A stretch of 64,000 nucleotides of DNA from Bacteroidales bacterium (GCA_016930375.1 JAFGGU010000070.1:1-64000), one strand, 5' to 3'. Shown: positions 51,363 through 61,057, counted from the first letter of the stretch. Numbers and translations: made by a program. Notes: generated by a model from the sequence alone, not told the origin.

Positions 51363-52984
51363 TAAACCTTCTCCCCGCCTACATAAGTTTCCAGAACCTG
51401 TACATCCGGAATTTCGCTTTCACCGATCTTCATGATGTCTCTGTTCAGGATGACAAAAACAGCTGATTTTCCTTTTTCGAGACTGCCCATACTGGATTCT
51501 TCGTAACAGGCTTTGGCAGCCCACAGTGTCATGGCTTTCAGGGCTTCTTCACGGGTTAGCGCTTCCTGCGGCTGGAAACCCTCAGCAGGATATCCTTTTT
51601 GGTCCTTGCGGGCGATTGCTGCATAAAAGCCATACAGGGGATTAATGGATTCAACCGGAAAATCGCTGCCGTTGGCCAGCCATCCATTCTGGCCCAGCAG
51701 AGTTCTGTATGCATAGGCTGTTTTAATCCTTTCCGGTCCGAGTCGTTCACCGGCCCAGTACATATCCGATGTGGCATGGGTGGTTTGCACACTTGGTACT
51801 ATACTATATATGGCAAACAGCGGAAAATCCTCGGGATGTACCACCTGGGCGTGTTCTATTCGCCAGCGCAAATCGTTATTCTCAGGAAGAATGCTGCTGT
51901 AGATTTCCAGCATTAACCTGACAGCCGAGTCACCTATGCAATGCGTGTTTACCTGGTATCCCTTCTCATAGGCAAGATTACAGATTTTTGAGAGGAAACC
52001 GGAAGTGCTTACCTGTATTCCTCTGTTTCCCGGGCTGTCACTGTATGGCGACGTCAGCAATGCACCTCTTGAACCCAGGGCGCCGTCAGCGAAAAGCTTT
52101 ATGGATCTTACACTCATGCTGGCTGAGCGGTAAATGCCTTTGTTGATAAAATGTTCGATATTCTCCTGTGTGGGATTCAGCATCGCATACACGTGCATTT
52201 TCAATTGACCCGCCTGCTGAAGGGAATCGATCAGCAATACGGTTTGCTTGTCGAGCCCGGCATCCCCGACCAGGGTAAGACCAACGGCAAAACAATTCTT
52301 TTCTGCTGCCTGCAAAGCGTGAAGCTTACCAGTGTGATCAATATCCGGAAGATGTCTTTCTACAAGCGCCATGGCATTGTCGAGCAGAATGCCTGTTGTT
52401 CCCCTGGCATCTGCAAGCACCTCGCCTCCCTTAACCGTTGTACTTTGCCCGATACCGGCCAGGGCAAGAGCCCTGGAATTTACCCATGCAGCGTGTCCGT
52501 CAACCCTTGTCAAATAAACCGGTACATCCGGAAATTCCCTGTCCAGAATGTTTTTATCAGGGAATCTTTTATTCTCCCAGTCATTCTGATCCCATCCCCG
52601 CCCTATGATCCATGATGACGGAAACTGCTGGTGATGTTTTCTGAGCCGGGCAACTACCTCATCAGCGGAGACTGATCCTGTAAGATCAGCCTGTCTGAGT
52701 CCAAGACCATACCCGTAAAAGTGGCAATGCGGATCTATAAACCCGGGGTACACCGGTTTGCCCTGAAGATCAATCTCCTGTGTAGCCTGGTACTTTTCAA
52801 GCAAACCGGCAGTTGTTCCTTTGTCAACGATTTGCCCGCCGCGGATCGCAAGGGCATCAACCACTTCGAATGTATTGTTAACCGTGTAGATCACACCGTT
52901 ATACAGCAGAAGATCTGCTTTGTCCTTTTGGCATGCCGTAAACATGACCCAACTAATTATTAATAGTGTTTTAAACCAAATCAT
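51344..52984 (-). CDS. Amidohydrolase (YtcJ-like) lipoprotein
   Basis: The 546-residue protein has a lipoprotein signal (ISWVMFTACQKDK) and an amidohydrolase-3 domain: the metal-binding DPHCHFYGYG, then WIIGRGWDQNDW, then KLFADGALGSRGALL (site of the bridging Lys), ending with a composite beta sandwich. YtcJ-like proteins are metal-dependent hydrolases of unknown natural substrate, often predicted to act on amides or cyclic ureas. As a lipoprotein it would act in the periplasm or on the surface. Its C-terminal residues and stop are encoded in the heptamer array. Confidence 0.88.
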   Translation of the reverse strand: MIWFKTLLIISWVMFTACQKDKADLLLYNGVIYTVNNTFEVVDALAIRGGQIVDKGTTAGLLEKYQATQEIDLQGKPVYPGFIDPHCHFYGYGLGLRQADLTGSVSADEVVARLRKHHQQFPSSWIIGRGWDQNDWENKRFPDKNILDREFPDVPVYLTRVDGHAAWVNSRALALAGIGQSTTVKGGEVLADARGTTGILLDNAMALVERHLPDIDHTGKLHALQAAEKNCFAVGLTLVGDAGLDKQTVLLIDSLQQAGQLKMHVYAMLNPTQENIEHFINKGIYRSASMSVRSIKLFADGALGSRGALLTSPYSDSPGNRGIQVSTSGFLSKICNLAYEKGYQVNTHCIGDSAVRLMLEIYSSILPENNDLRWRIEHAQVVHPEDFPLFAIYSIVPSVQTTHATSDMYWAGERLGPERIKTAYAYRTLLGQNGWLANGSDFPVESINPLYGFYAAIARKDQKGYPAEGFQPQEALTREEALKAMTLWAAKACYEESSMGSLEKGKSAVFVILNRDIMKIGESEIPDVQVLETYVGGEKVYSVNGE

Positions 52985-53089
52985 TCCAATTGTTATCTAT
53001 AATCTTTATTCTGTAATAACTACTGATGCAAAAATTTTGTAAGTTGATGTATCCTTGGTTTTTCGGTTTTGGGCCACGAAGTGGCATAA

Positions 53090-53159
53090 TCTGAATAACC
53101 GTGGGTGTAACCCGCGGAAATGAGCTGTGTATGCTAACGCAGCCCTGAAGGGGCTGAAT
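53090..53159 (-). repeat. Interspersed palindromic repeat unit, copy 2 (inverted)
   Basis: Read on the minus strand it runs from ATTCAGCCCCTTCAGGGCTG to a hairpin, CCGCGGGT...ACCCACGG, followed by TTATTCAG. It is the mirror copy of the unit at 53181-53252, 21 bases away. Confidence 0.75.
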
Positions 53160-53180
53160 AACAGACCGGTATTCAGATTG

Positions 53181-53252
53181 ATTCAACCCCTTCGGGGCTG
53201 AAAATGTTTTCTATCCACTTATCCGTGGGTTTTCACCCACGGTTATTCAGAT
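53181..53252 (+). repeat. Interspersed palindromic repeat unit, copy 3
   Basis: ATTCAACCCCTTCGGGGCTG leads to CCGTGGGT-tttc-ACCCACGG (53223-53242) and TTATTCAGAT. It is nearly identical at both ends to copy 1 at 1220-1292, with a variable centre. Confidence 0.8.
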
Positions 53253-53370
53253 ACAACCCCTCCGGGGTCCAAAACAATTCAAAAAATCAAGGAACACTTA
53301 TATTATATTTGATATTAATAATATACAAACAATTTTAAAAAGTTTATGCATCACTAGTAATCTTTAATCT

Positions 53371-54627
53371 TTAATCAATAAGATCCGCCACTTCTCTTTC
53401 TACTGTAATCCTGGAAGTTCTCATCATATCAATGGCCTGTTCTATTTCCTCCTCCTGGTGTCTGGCCATCAACTGAAACCGGAAAATGGCCTTACCCTTA
53501 GGGACTGCGGGAAACTCAATTAGGTTTACCATCAACCCCTTTTCAAGCAGGTTTTTAAAGATCATCTTTGCGATTCTTTCGTGGCCGATGTGAACTGGTA
53601 CAATTTGTGTTGGTTTTCCGTTCAGCACAAAGTCGTTTTCACGGAATTTGGCAACAGTAAAATCAACCAGTTCTTTCAGTCGTTTACGCAGTCGTTTGCC
53701 TTCTTCCGAAAAAACCAGATCGATGCTCTTGCTTGCCACGAAACACTGAAGAGGGGAAGCTCCGGTGGAGAATACATAGGTCGGGCACATGGTGGTCATT
53801 TGTTTCCTTATTTCCAACGGTCCCGCAATAAAACCGCCATTGGTTCCGAAAGCCTTGCTGAAAGCGCCACAAATGATTATATTTTTTTCATAAAGCAAAT
53901 CAATGGTTTCAAGCAATCCAAGTCCTTTTTCACCGAGCACACCCAGATCGTGAGCGATATCAATGATCAGTATGGCTTCATATTTATGCATAAGTTCCAT
54001 AATCCGCCTGAGATCAGGGGAATCTGAATTCATGGAAAACAAGCTTTCTGTAATTACAATAAGTCCGTTCCGGTCATCCATCTGTCTGCATTTCTCCAGC
54101 ACCTCATCCAGATGGGCCATGTCGTTATGATTGAATTTAAAAATATTCTGCGTAGTATACCTGGCGGCCAACTGCAGGCAATTGTGCGCAAATGCGTCCA
54201 TCACGATGGTGTCTTTCGAGTTGGTCAGTCCGGTTACAGCACCATAACAGGCCATCCAACCTGACGGATAGATCAAACAGGTCTTTTGTTTCAGGATGGC
54301 TGCCAGCTTTACTTCAAGCTGTTCAGTCCATATGGTTCTTCCTGTAAGGGTGGGAGAGCCGGCACTGTGGATCGTGTGATGCTTATCGATAAACTCCTTG
54401 ACAGATTCAATGATTGTATCATTGTGGGACAAACCGAGATAGTCCTGTGTCCCGAAATTCATAGGTTGCCTGTTATCATGCGTCATAGCAAACGGCCAGA
54501 TATGCTGTTCTTCTCTCAGCAAGCCCCAGTTATTTAATGGAGCAAATCTTTCGGCGATGGTTTTTCCGGAGAAGTTCATGAAATTCAAACCACTTCCTTC
54601 ATAAGGACCTAATATCTGTAAACTCAT
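53371..54627 (-). CDS. Alpha-oxoamine synthase family PLP enzyme
   Basis: The 418-residue fold type I PLP protein is related to 8-amino-7-oxononanoate synthase, glycine C-acetyltransferase and serine palmitoyltransferase. It shows NFGTQDYLGLSHN, SAGSPTLTGRTIWTEQLE and the lysine motif CGAFSKAFGTNGGFI. The usual DEAHS motif is DIAHDLGVLG here: Asp and His remain, and Glu and Ser are changed. An N-terminal extension of about 45 residues (LGPYEGSGLNFMNFSG) precedes the core. It would condense an acyl-CoA with an amino acid, possibly for sphingolipid-like lipids. A long-chain acyl-CoA synthetase gene lies directly upstream on the same strand. The substrate is uncertain. Confidence 0.85.
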   Translation of the reverse strand: MSLQILGPYEGSGLNFMNFSGKTIAERFAPLNNWGLLREEQHIWPFAMTHDNRQPMNFGTQDYLGLSHNDTIIESVKEFIDKHHTIHSAGSPTLTGRTIWTEQLEVKLAAILKQKTCLIYPSGWMACYGAVTGLTNSKDTIVMDAFAHNCLQLAARYTTQNIFKFNHNDMAHLDEVLEKCRQMDDRNGLIVITESLFSMNSDSPDLRRIMELMHKYEAILIIDIAHDLGVLGEKGLGLLETIDLLYEKNIIICGAFSKAFGTNGGFIAGPLEIRKQMTTMCPTYVFSTGASPLQCFVASKSIDLVFSEEGKRLRKRLKELVDFTVAKFRENDFVLNGKPTQIVPVHIGHERIAKMIFKNLLEKGLMVNLIEFPAVPKGKAIFRFQLMARHQEEEIEQAIDMMRTSRITVEREVADLID

Positions 54628-54693
54628 AATTTATAATAACTTGAAGGTGAATTAAGAAAGATAACAACGTATTGAATGAAAGGGTTTGGATAG

Positions 54694-56493
54694 TTAATCA
54701 GCCAGTTCACCTCTTTGAACCGAGAAAATTTCATCAATGGTAGTTGCATACCGATCGGTGAGAAATTTACGTTTCAGTTTAAGAGTGGGTGAAAGTTCAC
54801 CGGTATTGGGTGACCATTCTTCCTGAACAAGCCGGAACCGTTTTATCTGTTCCGTTTGTCCAAGTTGAAGATTCATTTCATTTACCACCCTTTGATAACG
54901 TGCCACTAGCTGGGGATGTTGGATGAGTTCGAGATTATCCCGGAAATTGATGCCATGCCGCATAGCCCAGTTGTGAAGAAAATTGAAGTCAGGAGAGATG
55001 ATGGCACTGGCGAACTTCTGATTTTCGCCAATCACCATAACCTGTTCAATGAAAGGGGATTCTTTCAGCTTGTTCTCGATAACCTGGGGTGCAACGTATT
55101 TTCCACTGGATAATTTGAATATTTCTTTTTTTCGGTCAGTGATCTTCAGGTACCTTCCTTCGATCATAATGCCAATATCACCGGTATGCAACCAGCCATC
55201 GCTGTCAATTATCTCACGGGTGAACTCAGGCTCTTTGTAATAACCTTTCATGACATTGGGGCCTTTGCAAAGAATCTCCCCGTCATCGGCAATTCTGATC
55301 TCCACACCCGGCATAGCAGGTCCTACTGTTCCGATCCTGAGATCACCGGTCCGGGGTTCCCGGTTGGCGGAAATTACCGGTGATGCTTCGGTCATACCAT
55401 ATCCTTCGACAACCGGAACGCCGGCAGCATTAAAAATCACGGCCAGCCTGGGTTGCAGGGCAGCGCCACCGGTAACAATCAATTGCACCTTGCCACCAAG
55501 GGCTTCGCGCCATTTACTGAAGATCAGTTTATCGGCCACTTTTAAGAGGAGTTGGTAAAAAAGTCCGTTTCCATTTGGAATTTTGTACCGCATGCCCAGG
55601 TTAACCGCCCAGAAAAAAATCTGTTTTTTGATTCCGCTGAGGTCCCTGCCCTTCTGGATAATCTTGTCATAAGTGCGTTCCAGCAACCTGGGCACTGAAA
55701 TGAAGACATCCGGCTGAACTTCTTTCAGGTTTTCAGCAATGGTGCCCATGTTTTCGGCGTAGTAAACACCCACGCCCACTGATTGAAAGTAATAGTTGAT
55801 GGTTCTTTCGAAAACATGACTGATGGGTAAAAAGCTAAGTGTCCGGTGGGTGTAATCGAAATGATATACTTTTGAGATCGCTTCCACATTGCTCATGATG
55901 TTGCCATGTGACAGCATGACACCTTTGGGATTGCCGGTGGTTCCTGAAGTATAGATGAGAGTTACAATATCATCCGCTGTAATTTCTTCCCTTACCTTTT
56001 TCAATACAGGCGCATACTGATCAGCATGCTTACGTCCCAGGTCTGATATTTCTTTCCAGTTCCTCACCCCGTCTATTTCATTGTAACTGTAAATTGACTG
56101 TATTGAGGGTATCTTGTCAACAATAGGCTTTATTTTATCCTGCAGTTGCTTGTCAGAAACAATAAGGATCTTCGGTTCACAATTATTTAAAATGTAGGTG
56201 TAATCATCTTCACTAATTGTGGGATAGACCGGAACATGTATGATGCCGGACTGACTGAGGGCCATGTCCATATAATTCCACTCGGGGCGGTTATTGGAGA
56301 TCGTTACTACAAGGTCACCCTTCTTCAGTCCGAGGGCCATCAGGCCATATGCTGTATTCTCAGCTGTTTCAACATATTCTTTAACGGAATGCTTTATCCA
56401 TCTGCCTTTATCCTTATTAACAAGCATATCTTCCTTGTCAGGACAAATGTTTACAAGGTTGTTCAGAATATCAAATGTTCTTGTTAATTCCAT
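54694..56493 (-). CDS. Long-chain acyl-CoA synthetase (AMP-forming)
   Basis: The protein has about 599 residues. The P-loop is VTLIYTSGTTGNPKGVMLSH, followed by VVEGYGMTEASPV, the LHTGDIG motif and ITDRKKEIFKLSSGKYVAPQ, which define FadD-like fatty acyl-CoA synthetases. It activates free fatty acids for lipid synthesis or breakdown. The ORF track starts at 56535, but the ATG at 56493 (MELTRTFDIL) lies 14-20 bases after the promoter box at 56514-56521, so the longer start would precede the transcript. The downstream alpha-oxoamine synthase gene may use its acyl-CoA. It is not next to the pigment locus, but it could supply that locus with an activated acid. Confidence 0.9.
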   Translation of the reverse strand: MELTRTFDILNNLVNICPDKEDMLVNKDKGRWIKHSVKEYVETAENTAYGLMALGLKKGDLVVTISNNRPEWNYMDMALSQSGIIHVPVYPTISEDDYTYILNNCEPKILIVSDKQLQDKIKPIVDKIPSIQSIYSYNEIDGVRNWKEISDLGRKHADQYAPVLKKVREEITADDIVTLIYTSGTTGNPKGVMLSHGNIMSNVEAISKVYHFDYTHRTLSFLPISHVFERTINYYFQSVGVGVYYAENMGTIAENLKEVQPDVFISVPRLLERTYDKIIQKGRDLSGIKKQIFFWAVNLGMRYKIPNGNGLFYQLLLKVADKLIFSKWREALGGKVQLIVTGGAALQPRLAVIFNAAGVPVVEGYGMTEASPVISANREPRTGDLRIGTVGPAMPGVEIRIADDGEILCKGPNVMKGYYKEPEFTREIIDSDGWLHTGDIGIMIEGRYLKITDRKKEIFKLSSGKYVAPQVIENKLKESPFIEQVMVIGENQKFASAIISPDFNFLHNWAMRHGINFRDNLELIQHPQLVARYQRVVNEMNLQLGQTEQIKRFRLVQEEWSPNTGELSPTLKLKRKFLTDRYATTIDEIFSVQRGELAD

Positions 56494-56513
56494 ACCGTGA
56501 AAATTAATTGCCC

Positions 56514-56521
56514 CAAAGATA
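56514..56521 (-). promoter_or_regulatory. -7 promoter box for the acyl-CoA synthetase gene
   Basis: On the minus strand TATCTTTG matches TAnnTTTG exactly. The predicted transcript start is near 56507, about 14 bases before the ATG at 56493. Confidence 0.6.
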
Positions 56522-56624
56522 AATATAATGATCATACCTTTCGGATGTAATTCAGTGAACTATGTCATTTTTTAACCAGTCACTTTGTCCTACCTTTTGA
56601 GTTTTATTATTCACAATCAGCACT

Positions 56625-57581
56625 ATGAATAAACTGGCCGTGATAGCCTTAGGCGGTAATGCCCTGCAACGTGATAATCAGCGGGGAACAATTGAGGAGC
56701 AGGAGAAAAATACCTTTAGAACACTAGAGAATCTTGTTTTTCTGCTGAAAGACGGGTATGATCTTGTGATTACCCACGGGAATGGTCCCCAGGTGGGCGA
56801 CTTATTACAACGCAATGATGCCGGAGAGCAAGTTTACGGGATACCACAAATGCCGCTCGACATTTGTGTGGCGGGTACCCAGGGTGAAATCGGCTATATG
56901 ATTGAGCGCATATTGCGCAATGCGCTTACCAAACATGGAATTAATAAAAATGTGGTGAGTTTGATCAGCCAGGTTGTTGTTGACCGAAAAGGTAAATCGT
57001 TCCGTGAACTCGTCAAGCGGGTGGGACGCACATATTCTGAAGATGTGGCCAGGAAGCTCGAAAAGGAAAAAAAATGGGTTTTCAAAGAGGAAATTAAGTC
57101 CGGAGGAGGATTCCGAAGGGTAGTTCCTTCGCCCCAGCCCATTGACATCCTGAATAGCCGGATCATCAAAGACCTGGTATCTGCCGGAAACATTGTTTTG
57201 GCCGCCGGAGGAGGCGGGATTCCGGTTTATATTGATGCAAAAGGCAATTACAGGCCGGTTGAAGCGGTGATCGACAAGGATATGGCCTCTGCATTACTGG
57301 CAGTTACCATTCAGGCAGATGAATTCTATATCCTTACGGATGTCCCTTATGTATACCTGAATTATAAAAAACCCGATCAACAGATAGCTGAATTTATCAG
57401 TCGCGATGAAGCATTGAGATATTTGAAAATGGGGATGTTCAGTGAAGGCAGCATGGCCCCCAAAATGAAGGCTGCGATATACTTTGTTGAACACGGGGGC
57501 AGCAGCAGTGTAATAACCGAGGCTACAAAACTCGAAAACAAAAAGTACGGTTCCAGAATTACCATGGATAAAAAAAGATAG
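56625..57581 (+). CDS. arcC: Carbamate kinase
   Basis: The 318-residue protein has VIALGGNALQ at the start, VITHGNGPQVGDLL, GGGIPVYID and IDKDMASALLA, as in carbamate kinases of the amino acid kinase fold. It makes ATP from carbamoyl phosphate in fermentation of arginine, agmatine or purine breakdown products, or runs in the reverse direction. No arginine deiminase or ornithine carbamoyltransferase gene lies next to it, so the pathway here is unknown. The gene is alone on its strand and is followed by a hairpin that overlaps its stop. Confidence 0.93.
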   Translation: MNKLAVIALGGNALQRDNQRGTIEEQEKNTFRTLENLVFLLKDGYDLVITHGNGPQVGDLLQRNDAGEQVYGIPQMPLDICVAGTQGEIGYMIERILRNALTKHGINKNVVSLISQVVVDRKGKSFRELVKRVGRTYSEDVARKLEKEKKWVFKEEIKSGGGFRRVVPSPQPIDILNSRIIKDLVSAGNIVLAAGGGGIPVYIDAKGNYRPVEAVIDKDMASALLAVTIQADEFYILTDVPYVYLNYKKPDQQIAEFISRDEALRYLKMGMFSEGSMAPKMKAAIYFVEHGGSSSVITEATKLENKKYGSRITMDKKR

Positions 57582-57604
57582 GACACCGCGCCGCAGTGTC
57601 CTAT
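57578..57604. terminator. Hairpin at the end of arcC
   Basis: ATAGGACAC-cgcgccgca-GTGTCCTAT has 9-bp arms and includes the arcC stop codon. A weak T-rich tail follows on the plus strand; a stronger TCTTTTTTT tail follows on the minus strand. A terminator role is likely but not certain. Confidence 0.5.
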
Positions 57605-57754
57605 TAATTTCAACCAACCTAACCCTTTTATGATTAACCTGTCTTGTGTAAATAAGACCTGAAGACAGGATGATACCCTGTCGGACTTCATAAAAAAATG
57701 CTTTCTGTTGAAAACCTCTCCGCTAATGAACAACAGGAAGACCGTTTTGAGCGT

Positions 57755-57762
57755 TATTTTTG
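57755..57762 (+). promoter_or_regulatory. -7 promoter box for the LysM glucosaminidase gene
   Basis: TATTTTTG fits TAnnTTTG and lies 18 bases before the ATG at 57781. Confidence 0.45.
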
Positions 57763-57780
57763 CAATATACAATTTGAACT

Positions 57781-58785
57781 ATGAGAATCATTTGGTTATT
57801 GGCGGTTGTTTTATGTACCGGTGGACAGGTTTTATCCCAGTCTCATGGAAGGATGTCCCGTACAGAGTATTTTGAGACTTATAGGGAGATGGCTGTCCAT
57901 GAAATGCACCGCAGCGGTGTTCCGGCAAGCATTACACTCGCACAGGGGGCACTGGAAAGCGGCGATGGAAACAGTACGCTGGCACGAATCGCTAATAATC
58001 ATTTCGGTATTAAATGTCACAATGACTGGAATGGAAAAAAAATTTACTACGATGATGATGCGAAAAACGAGTGCTTCAGGAAGTACCCGTCGGTTGAAGA
58101 TTCATACCGCGACCATTCAGATTATCTGAGGGAAAAGCAGCGGTATGCGTTTTTATTTGAACTGGATCTGCTGGATTATAAAGGGTGGGCAAGGGGATTA
58201 AAAAAGGCCGGTTATGCCACCAATCCTTCTTATGCCAGCAAGCTGATTGAGATTATTGATGAATATGGTCTTCACAGGTATGACCGGATGGGTGAAAATA
58301 CACAGGTGCATCATCGCAGGCCTTCCAGACCTGCAAGTTATATCGCAACCCGTGCGATCCTTGAGAAAAACCGTGTCAAATATGTTCTGGCAGAACCGGG
58401 GGATACGTATGAATCACTCACCCGGGAATTCGGAAAACTCGACTGGGAAATTCCGGGATACAATGATGTTCACGCCGGTGATTCCCTGTTTCCAGGGCAG
58501 GTAGTTTTTATTCAACCCAAAAGAAATAAGGCTGAAGTTGGCAATAACGTGCATATCCTGAAATCGGGCGAAACCATTTACACAGTCTCGCAGCGCTATG
58601 CCATTAAACTTGCCAGGCTTTACAGTATGAATCTTTTAAACCCGGGAACCCGTGTCAGTCCTGGTGTTACATTGCAATTGAGAAAGCCACTGAAAAGACC
58701 GTTGCCTGCACCACCGTTAAAGGAAGAAATTCCGGCAGGAGGTGAGGAACAGGAAGAGATAAAAGTGGAGTTAAACCTGGAGTAA
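57781..58785 (+). CDS. Exported glucosaminidase (GH73-like) with two LysM domains
   Basis: The 334-residue protein has a signal peptide (IIWLLAVVLCTGGQVLSQ). A mannosyl-glycoprotein endo-beta-N-acetylglucosaminidase-like domain follows (about 25-170), with the putative catalytic Glu in ITLAQGALESGDGNSTLA and NNHFGIKCH. Two LysM domains come next (about 198-245 and 256-300; EPGDTYESLTREF, KSGETIYTVSQRY). It should cut the glycan strands of peptidoglycan, with the LysM units giving wall binding, and may serve in cell separation or wall remodelling. It converges with fmt, one base apart. Confidence 0.9.
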   Translation: MRIIWLLAVVLCTGGQVLSQSHGRMSRTEYFETYREMAVHEMHRSGVPASITLAQGALESGDGNSTLARIANNHFGIKCHNDWNGKKIYYDDDAKNECFRKYPSVEDSYRDHSDYLREKQRYAFLFELDLLDYKGWARGLKKAGYATNPSYASKLIEIIDEYGLHRYDRMGENTQVHHRRPSRPASYIATRAILEKNRVKYVLAEPGDTYESLTREFGKLDWEIPGYNDVHAGDSLFPGQVVFIQPKRNKAEVGNNVHILKSGETIYTVSQRYAIKLARLYSMNLLNPGTRVSPGVTLQLRKPLKRPLPAPPLKEEIPAGGEEQEEIKVELNLE

Positions 58786-58786
58786 G

Positions 58787-59758
58787 TTACTGGAAAATAC
58801 AATCATTGGGTTGCGGAAAGCCCCTCAGAAATTCGGCTATTCCCATCCGTTTTTTGCCCTGCAACTGGATACTTTCAATATTAATAAATCCATCCCTTAC
58901 GGCAACGCAGAGATAGGTCTTGCCATCAGACTCAATTGCCCCGCAATCACGGCAATGCGCCCGGTTTATTAGGGTTCCGAAATAAATCTTGACCGTAAGG
59001 ATTTCTCCCCTGGCATTAATGATTTCAGACCAGGCAGTCGGGTAAGGACTCAATCCCCGAACGAAATTATATACCTTTTCCGCATCCATTTCCCATTTTA
59101 TTCTGCAATCATTCTTTAAAATCCTGGGTGCACTCTTCAAAGGTTCCGGTATTTCCAGAAGATGCTGCTCCAGGCCGACTGCATTGCCTTTTGCAATAGC
59201 AGCAATGGTTTTTACTACCAGTTTTGCACCTACTGCCATCAGCCGGTCATGCACATCGCCGGCGGTCTCACTTCGTCCGACGGAGACCTCTTCAGAAAAC
59301 AGTATGGATCCTTTATCGATTTCATGGTTTAAAAAGAAAGTAGTAACGCCGGTTTTGGTCTCACCGTTAATCAATGCCCAATTGATGGGAGCTGCACCCC
59401 GATATTGGGGCAAAAGTGAGGCATGCAGGTTAAAGGTTCCCAACTTTGGAAGACTCCACACCTCCTCGGGTAACATACGGAAAGCCACCACAACCTGCAG
59501 ATCAGCCTGCAGACTTTTTAAAATTGCAAGAAATTCAGGATCTTTCAGCTTTACAGGTTGCAGGACCGGCAGACGATGCTTTAATGCAAATTCCTTGACA
59601 GGTGATGCATGCAGCTTTAAGCCCCTTCCTGCCGGTTTGTCGGGAGATGTAATAACTGCTTTGACCGGGAAGTCGGCCTCTATTATGGCCTTTAGGGATT
59701 CCACAGCAAATTCGGGCGTACCCATGAAAACTATTCCCGGGGATGAGCTTTTCATCAA
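58787..59758 (-). CDS. fmt: Methionyl-tRNA formyltransferase
   Basis: The 323-residue protein starts IVFMGTPEFAVESLKAI. It contains the formyl-tetrahydrofolate site ASLLPQYRGAAPINWALI with the catalytic region HEIDKGSILF, and a C-terminal tRNA-binding domain. It formylates initiator Met-tRNA for translation start. Length and domains are normal. It lies one base downstream of ribBA on the same strand and is probably co-transcribed with it. Confidence 0.96.
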   Translation of the reverse strand: MMKSSSPGIVFMGTPEFAVESLKAIIEADFPVKAVITSPDKPAGRGLKLHASPVKEFALKHRLPVLQPVKLKDPEFLAILKSLQADLQVVVAFRMLPEEVWSLPKLGTFNLHASLLPQYRGAAPINWALINGETKTGVTTFFLNHEIDKGSILFSEEVSVGRSETAGDVHDRLMAVGAKLVVKTIAAIAKGNAVGLEQHLLEIPEPLKSAPRILKNDCRIKWEMDAEKVYNFVRGLSPYPTAWSEIINARGEILTVKIYFGTLINRAHCRDCGAIESDGKTYLCVAVRDGFINIESIQLQGKKRMGIAEFLRGFPQPNDCIFQ

Positions 59759-59759
59759 C

Positions 59760-61028
59760 CTAATCTCCGTTTACAATTTTAAAGTCTTTGTCTTCGAGAA
59801 GGTCCAGAAGATGACCCATTTTATTCTTCTTGGTTTTCAGGTAAGAAAGGTTATGTTCATTGGGGGGAATATTGAGCTGGATATTTTTGACTACTGTGAT
59901 ACCATATCCCTCCAGTCCGGCCCTTTTGACCGGATTATTGGTAATCAGTTGTACCTTACCCAGTCCCAGCTCATGTAATATACTGGCGCCCACGCCATAA
60001 TCACGTTCGTCTTCTTCAAATCCGAGATCAAGGTTGGCTTCAACAGTATCTCTGCCCTTCTCCTGCAGGTTATATGCTTTGATCTTGTTAAACAACCCAA
60101 TGCCCCTTCCTTCCTGGTTCAGGTATACAATTACTCCCTGTCCGGCCTTTTCAATCATCCTCATGGCTTCATGCAGTTGCGATCCGCAATCACAGCGGTA
60201 GGAACCGAATATGTCTCCTGTCATGCACGAGGAATGTACCCTCACCATAACCTCATCCTCCCGTGTCCAGGAACCTTTAATCAGCGCAAGATGCTCCAGG
60301 CGGTTTGACTTCTGAATAAAGGGAATAACCTTAAAAGTTCCGTATTTGGTAGGGAGGAATGCTTTTTCGCCTTTGATAACCAGACTTTCCTGTTCCAAAA
60401 GATAGGCAATCAATCCCTTAATCGTAATTAGCTTGAGTTTGTATTTTTTTGAAATTGCTACCAGTTCAGGTAAACGAGCCATGCTGCCGTCGTCATTCAT
60501 GATCTCAACAAGCGCTCCGCCGGGCTTTAATCCGGCAAGCCGGGTAAGATCAATAGTGGCTTCGGTATGTCCGGCCCGGCGTAAAACGCCCTTGGTCTTT
60601 GCTTTCAGCGGGAAGATATGTCCGGGTCTTCCCAGATCTTCAGGCTTGGTGGCAGGATCGACCAATGAACGGATGGTTTTGGCTCTGTCGGCAGCAGAAA
60701 TACCGGTAGTACATCCATGTCCGAGCAGGTCCACTGAAACGGTAAAAGGGGTTGAATGAAGCGAAGTATTGCTTCTCACCATCAGCTCCAGTTCAAGCTG
60801 TTCACATCTTTTTTCGGGGATCGGAGCGCAAATAAGTCCTCTGCCACAGGTGGCCATAAAATTCACGATCTCCGGTGTTATAAGTTCAGCTGCACAAATA
60901 AAATCACCTTCGTTTTCGCGGTCTTCGTCATCCACAACAATGATGACTTTCCCGGCCCTGATATCTTCAATGGCTTCCGCAATTGTATTAAGTTCAACCA
61001 ATATGTTATTTTTGATCCGTTCCAACAT
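59760..61028 (-). CDS. ribBA: Bifunctional riboflavin synthesis protein RibBA
   Basis: The 422-residue protein carries two enzymes. The N-terminal half is 3,4-dihydroxy-2-butanone-4-phosphate synthase ([47 protein letters not shown]). The C-terminal half is GTP cyclohydrolase II ([20 protein letters not shown] with the zinc cysteines, [11 protein letters not shown]). Together they supply both precursors of riboflavin. No FMN riboswitch fits in the short upstream gap (68 bases). A -7-like box lies at 61058. Confidence 0.96.
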   Translation of the reverse strand: MLERIKNNILVELNTIAEAIEDIRAGKVIIVVDDEDRENEGDFICAAELITPEIVNFMATCGRGLICAPIPEKRCEQLELELMVRSNTSLHSTPFTVSVDLLGHGCTTGISAADRAKTIRSLVDPATKPEDLGRPGHIFPLKAKTKGVLRRAGHTEATIDLTRLAGLKPGGALVEIMNDDGSMARLPELVAISKKYKLKLITIKGLIAYLLEQESLVIKGEKAFLPTKYGTFKVIPFIQKSNRLEHLALIKGSWTREDEVMVRVHSSCMTGDIFGSYRCDCGSQLHEAMRMIEKAGQGVIVYLNQEGRGIGLFNKIKAYNLQEKGRDTVEANLDLGFEEDERDYGVGASILHELGLGKVQLITNNPVKRAGLEGYGITVVKNIQLNIPPNEHNLSYLKTKKNKMGHLLDLLEDKDFKIVNGD

Positions 61029-61057
61029 ACCTCCAGTTTTCAGTAAATCAAGGAATG

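Larger units (their letters stand above)
52985..53370. other. Gene-free stretch with an inverted pair of repeat units
   Basis: No gene is seen in these 386 bases. The stretch holds two copies of the roughly 71-bp palindromic unit in opposite orientation, plus AT-rich flanks. The 71-residue minus-strand ORF at 52971-53186 is a by-product of the repeat and overlaps the amidohydrolase start. Confidence 0.7.

Noticed and set aside
51226-51435. Plus-strand ORF with TIHYSLF repeats, and the mirrored ORFs at 25014-25489
   Set aside because: They are translations of the heptamer arrays, not genes.
54694-56535. Acyl-CoA synthetase start at 56535
   Set aside because: It lies upstream of the exact -7 promoter box at 56514-56521. 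The extra 14 residues are hydrophobic and not family-like, whereas MELTRTFDIL at 56493 is.
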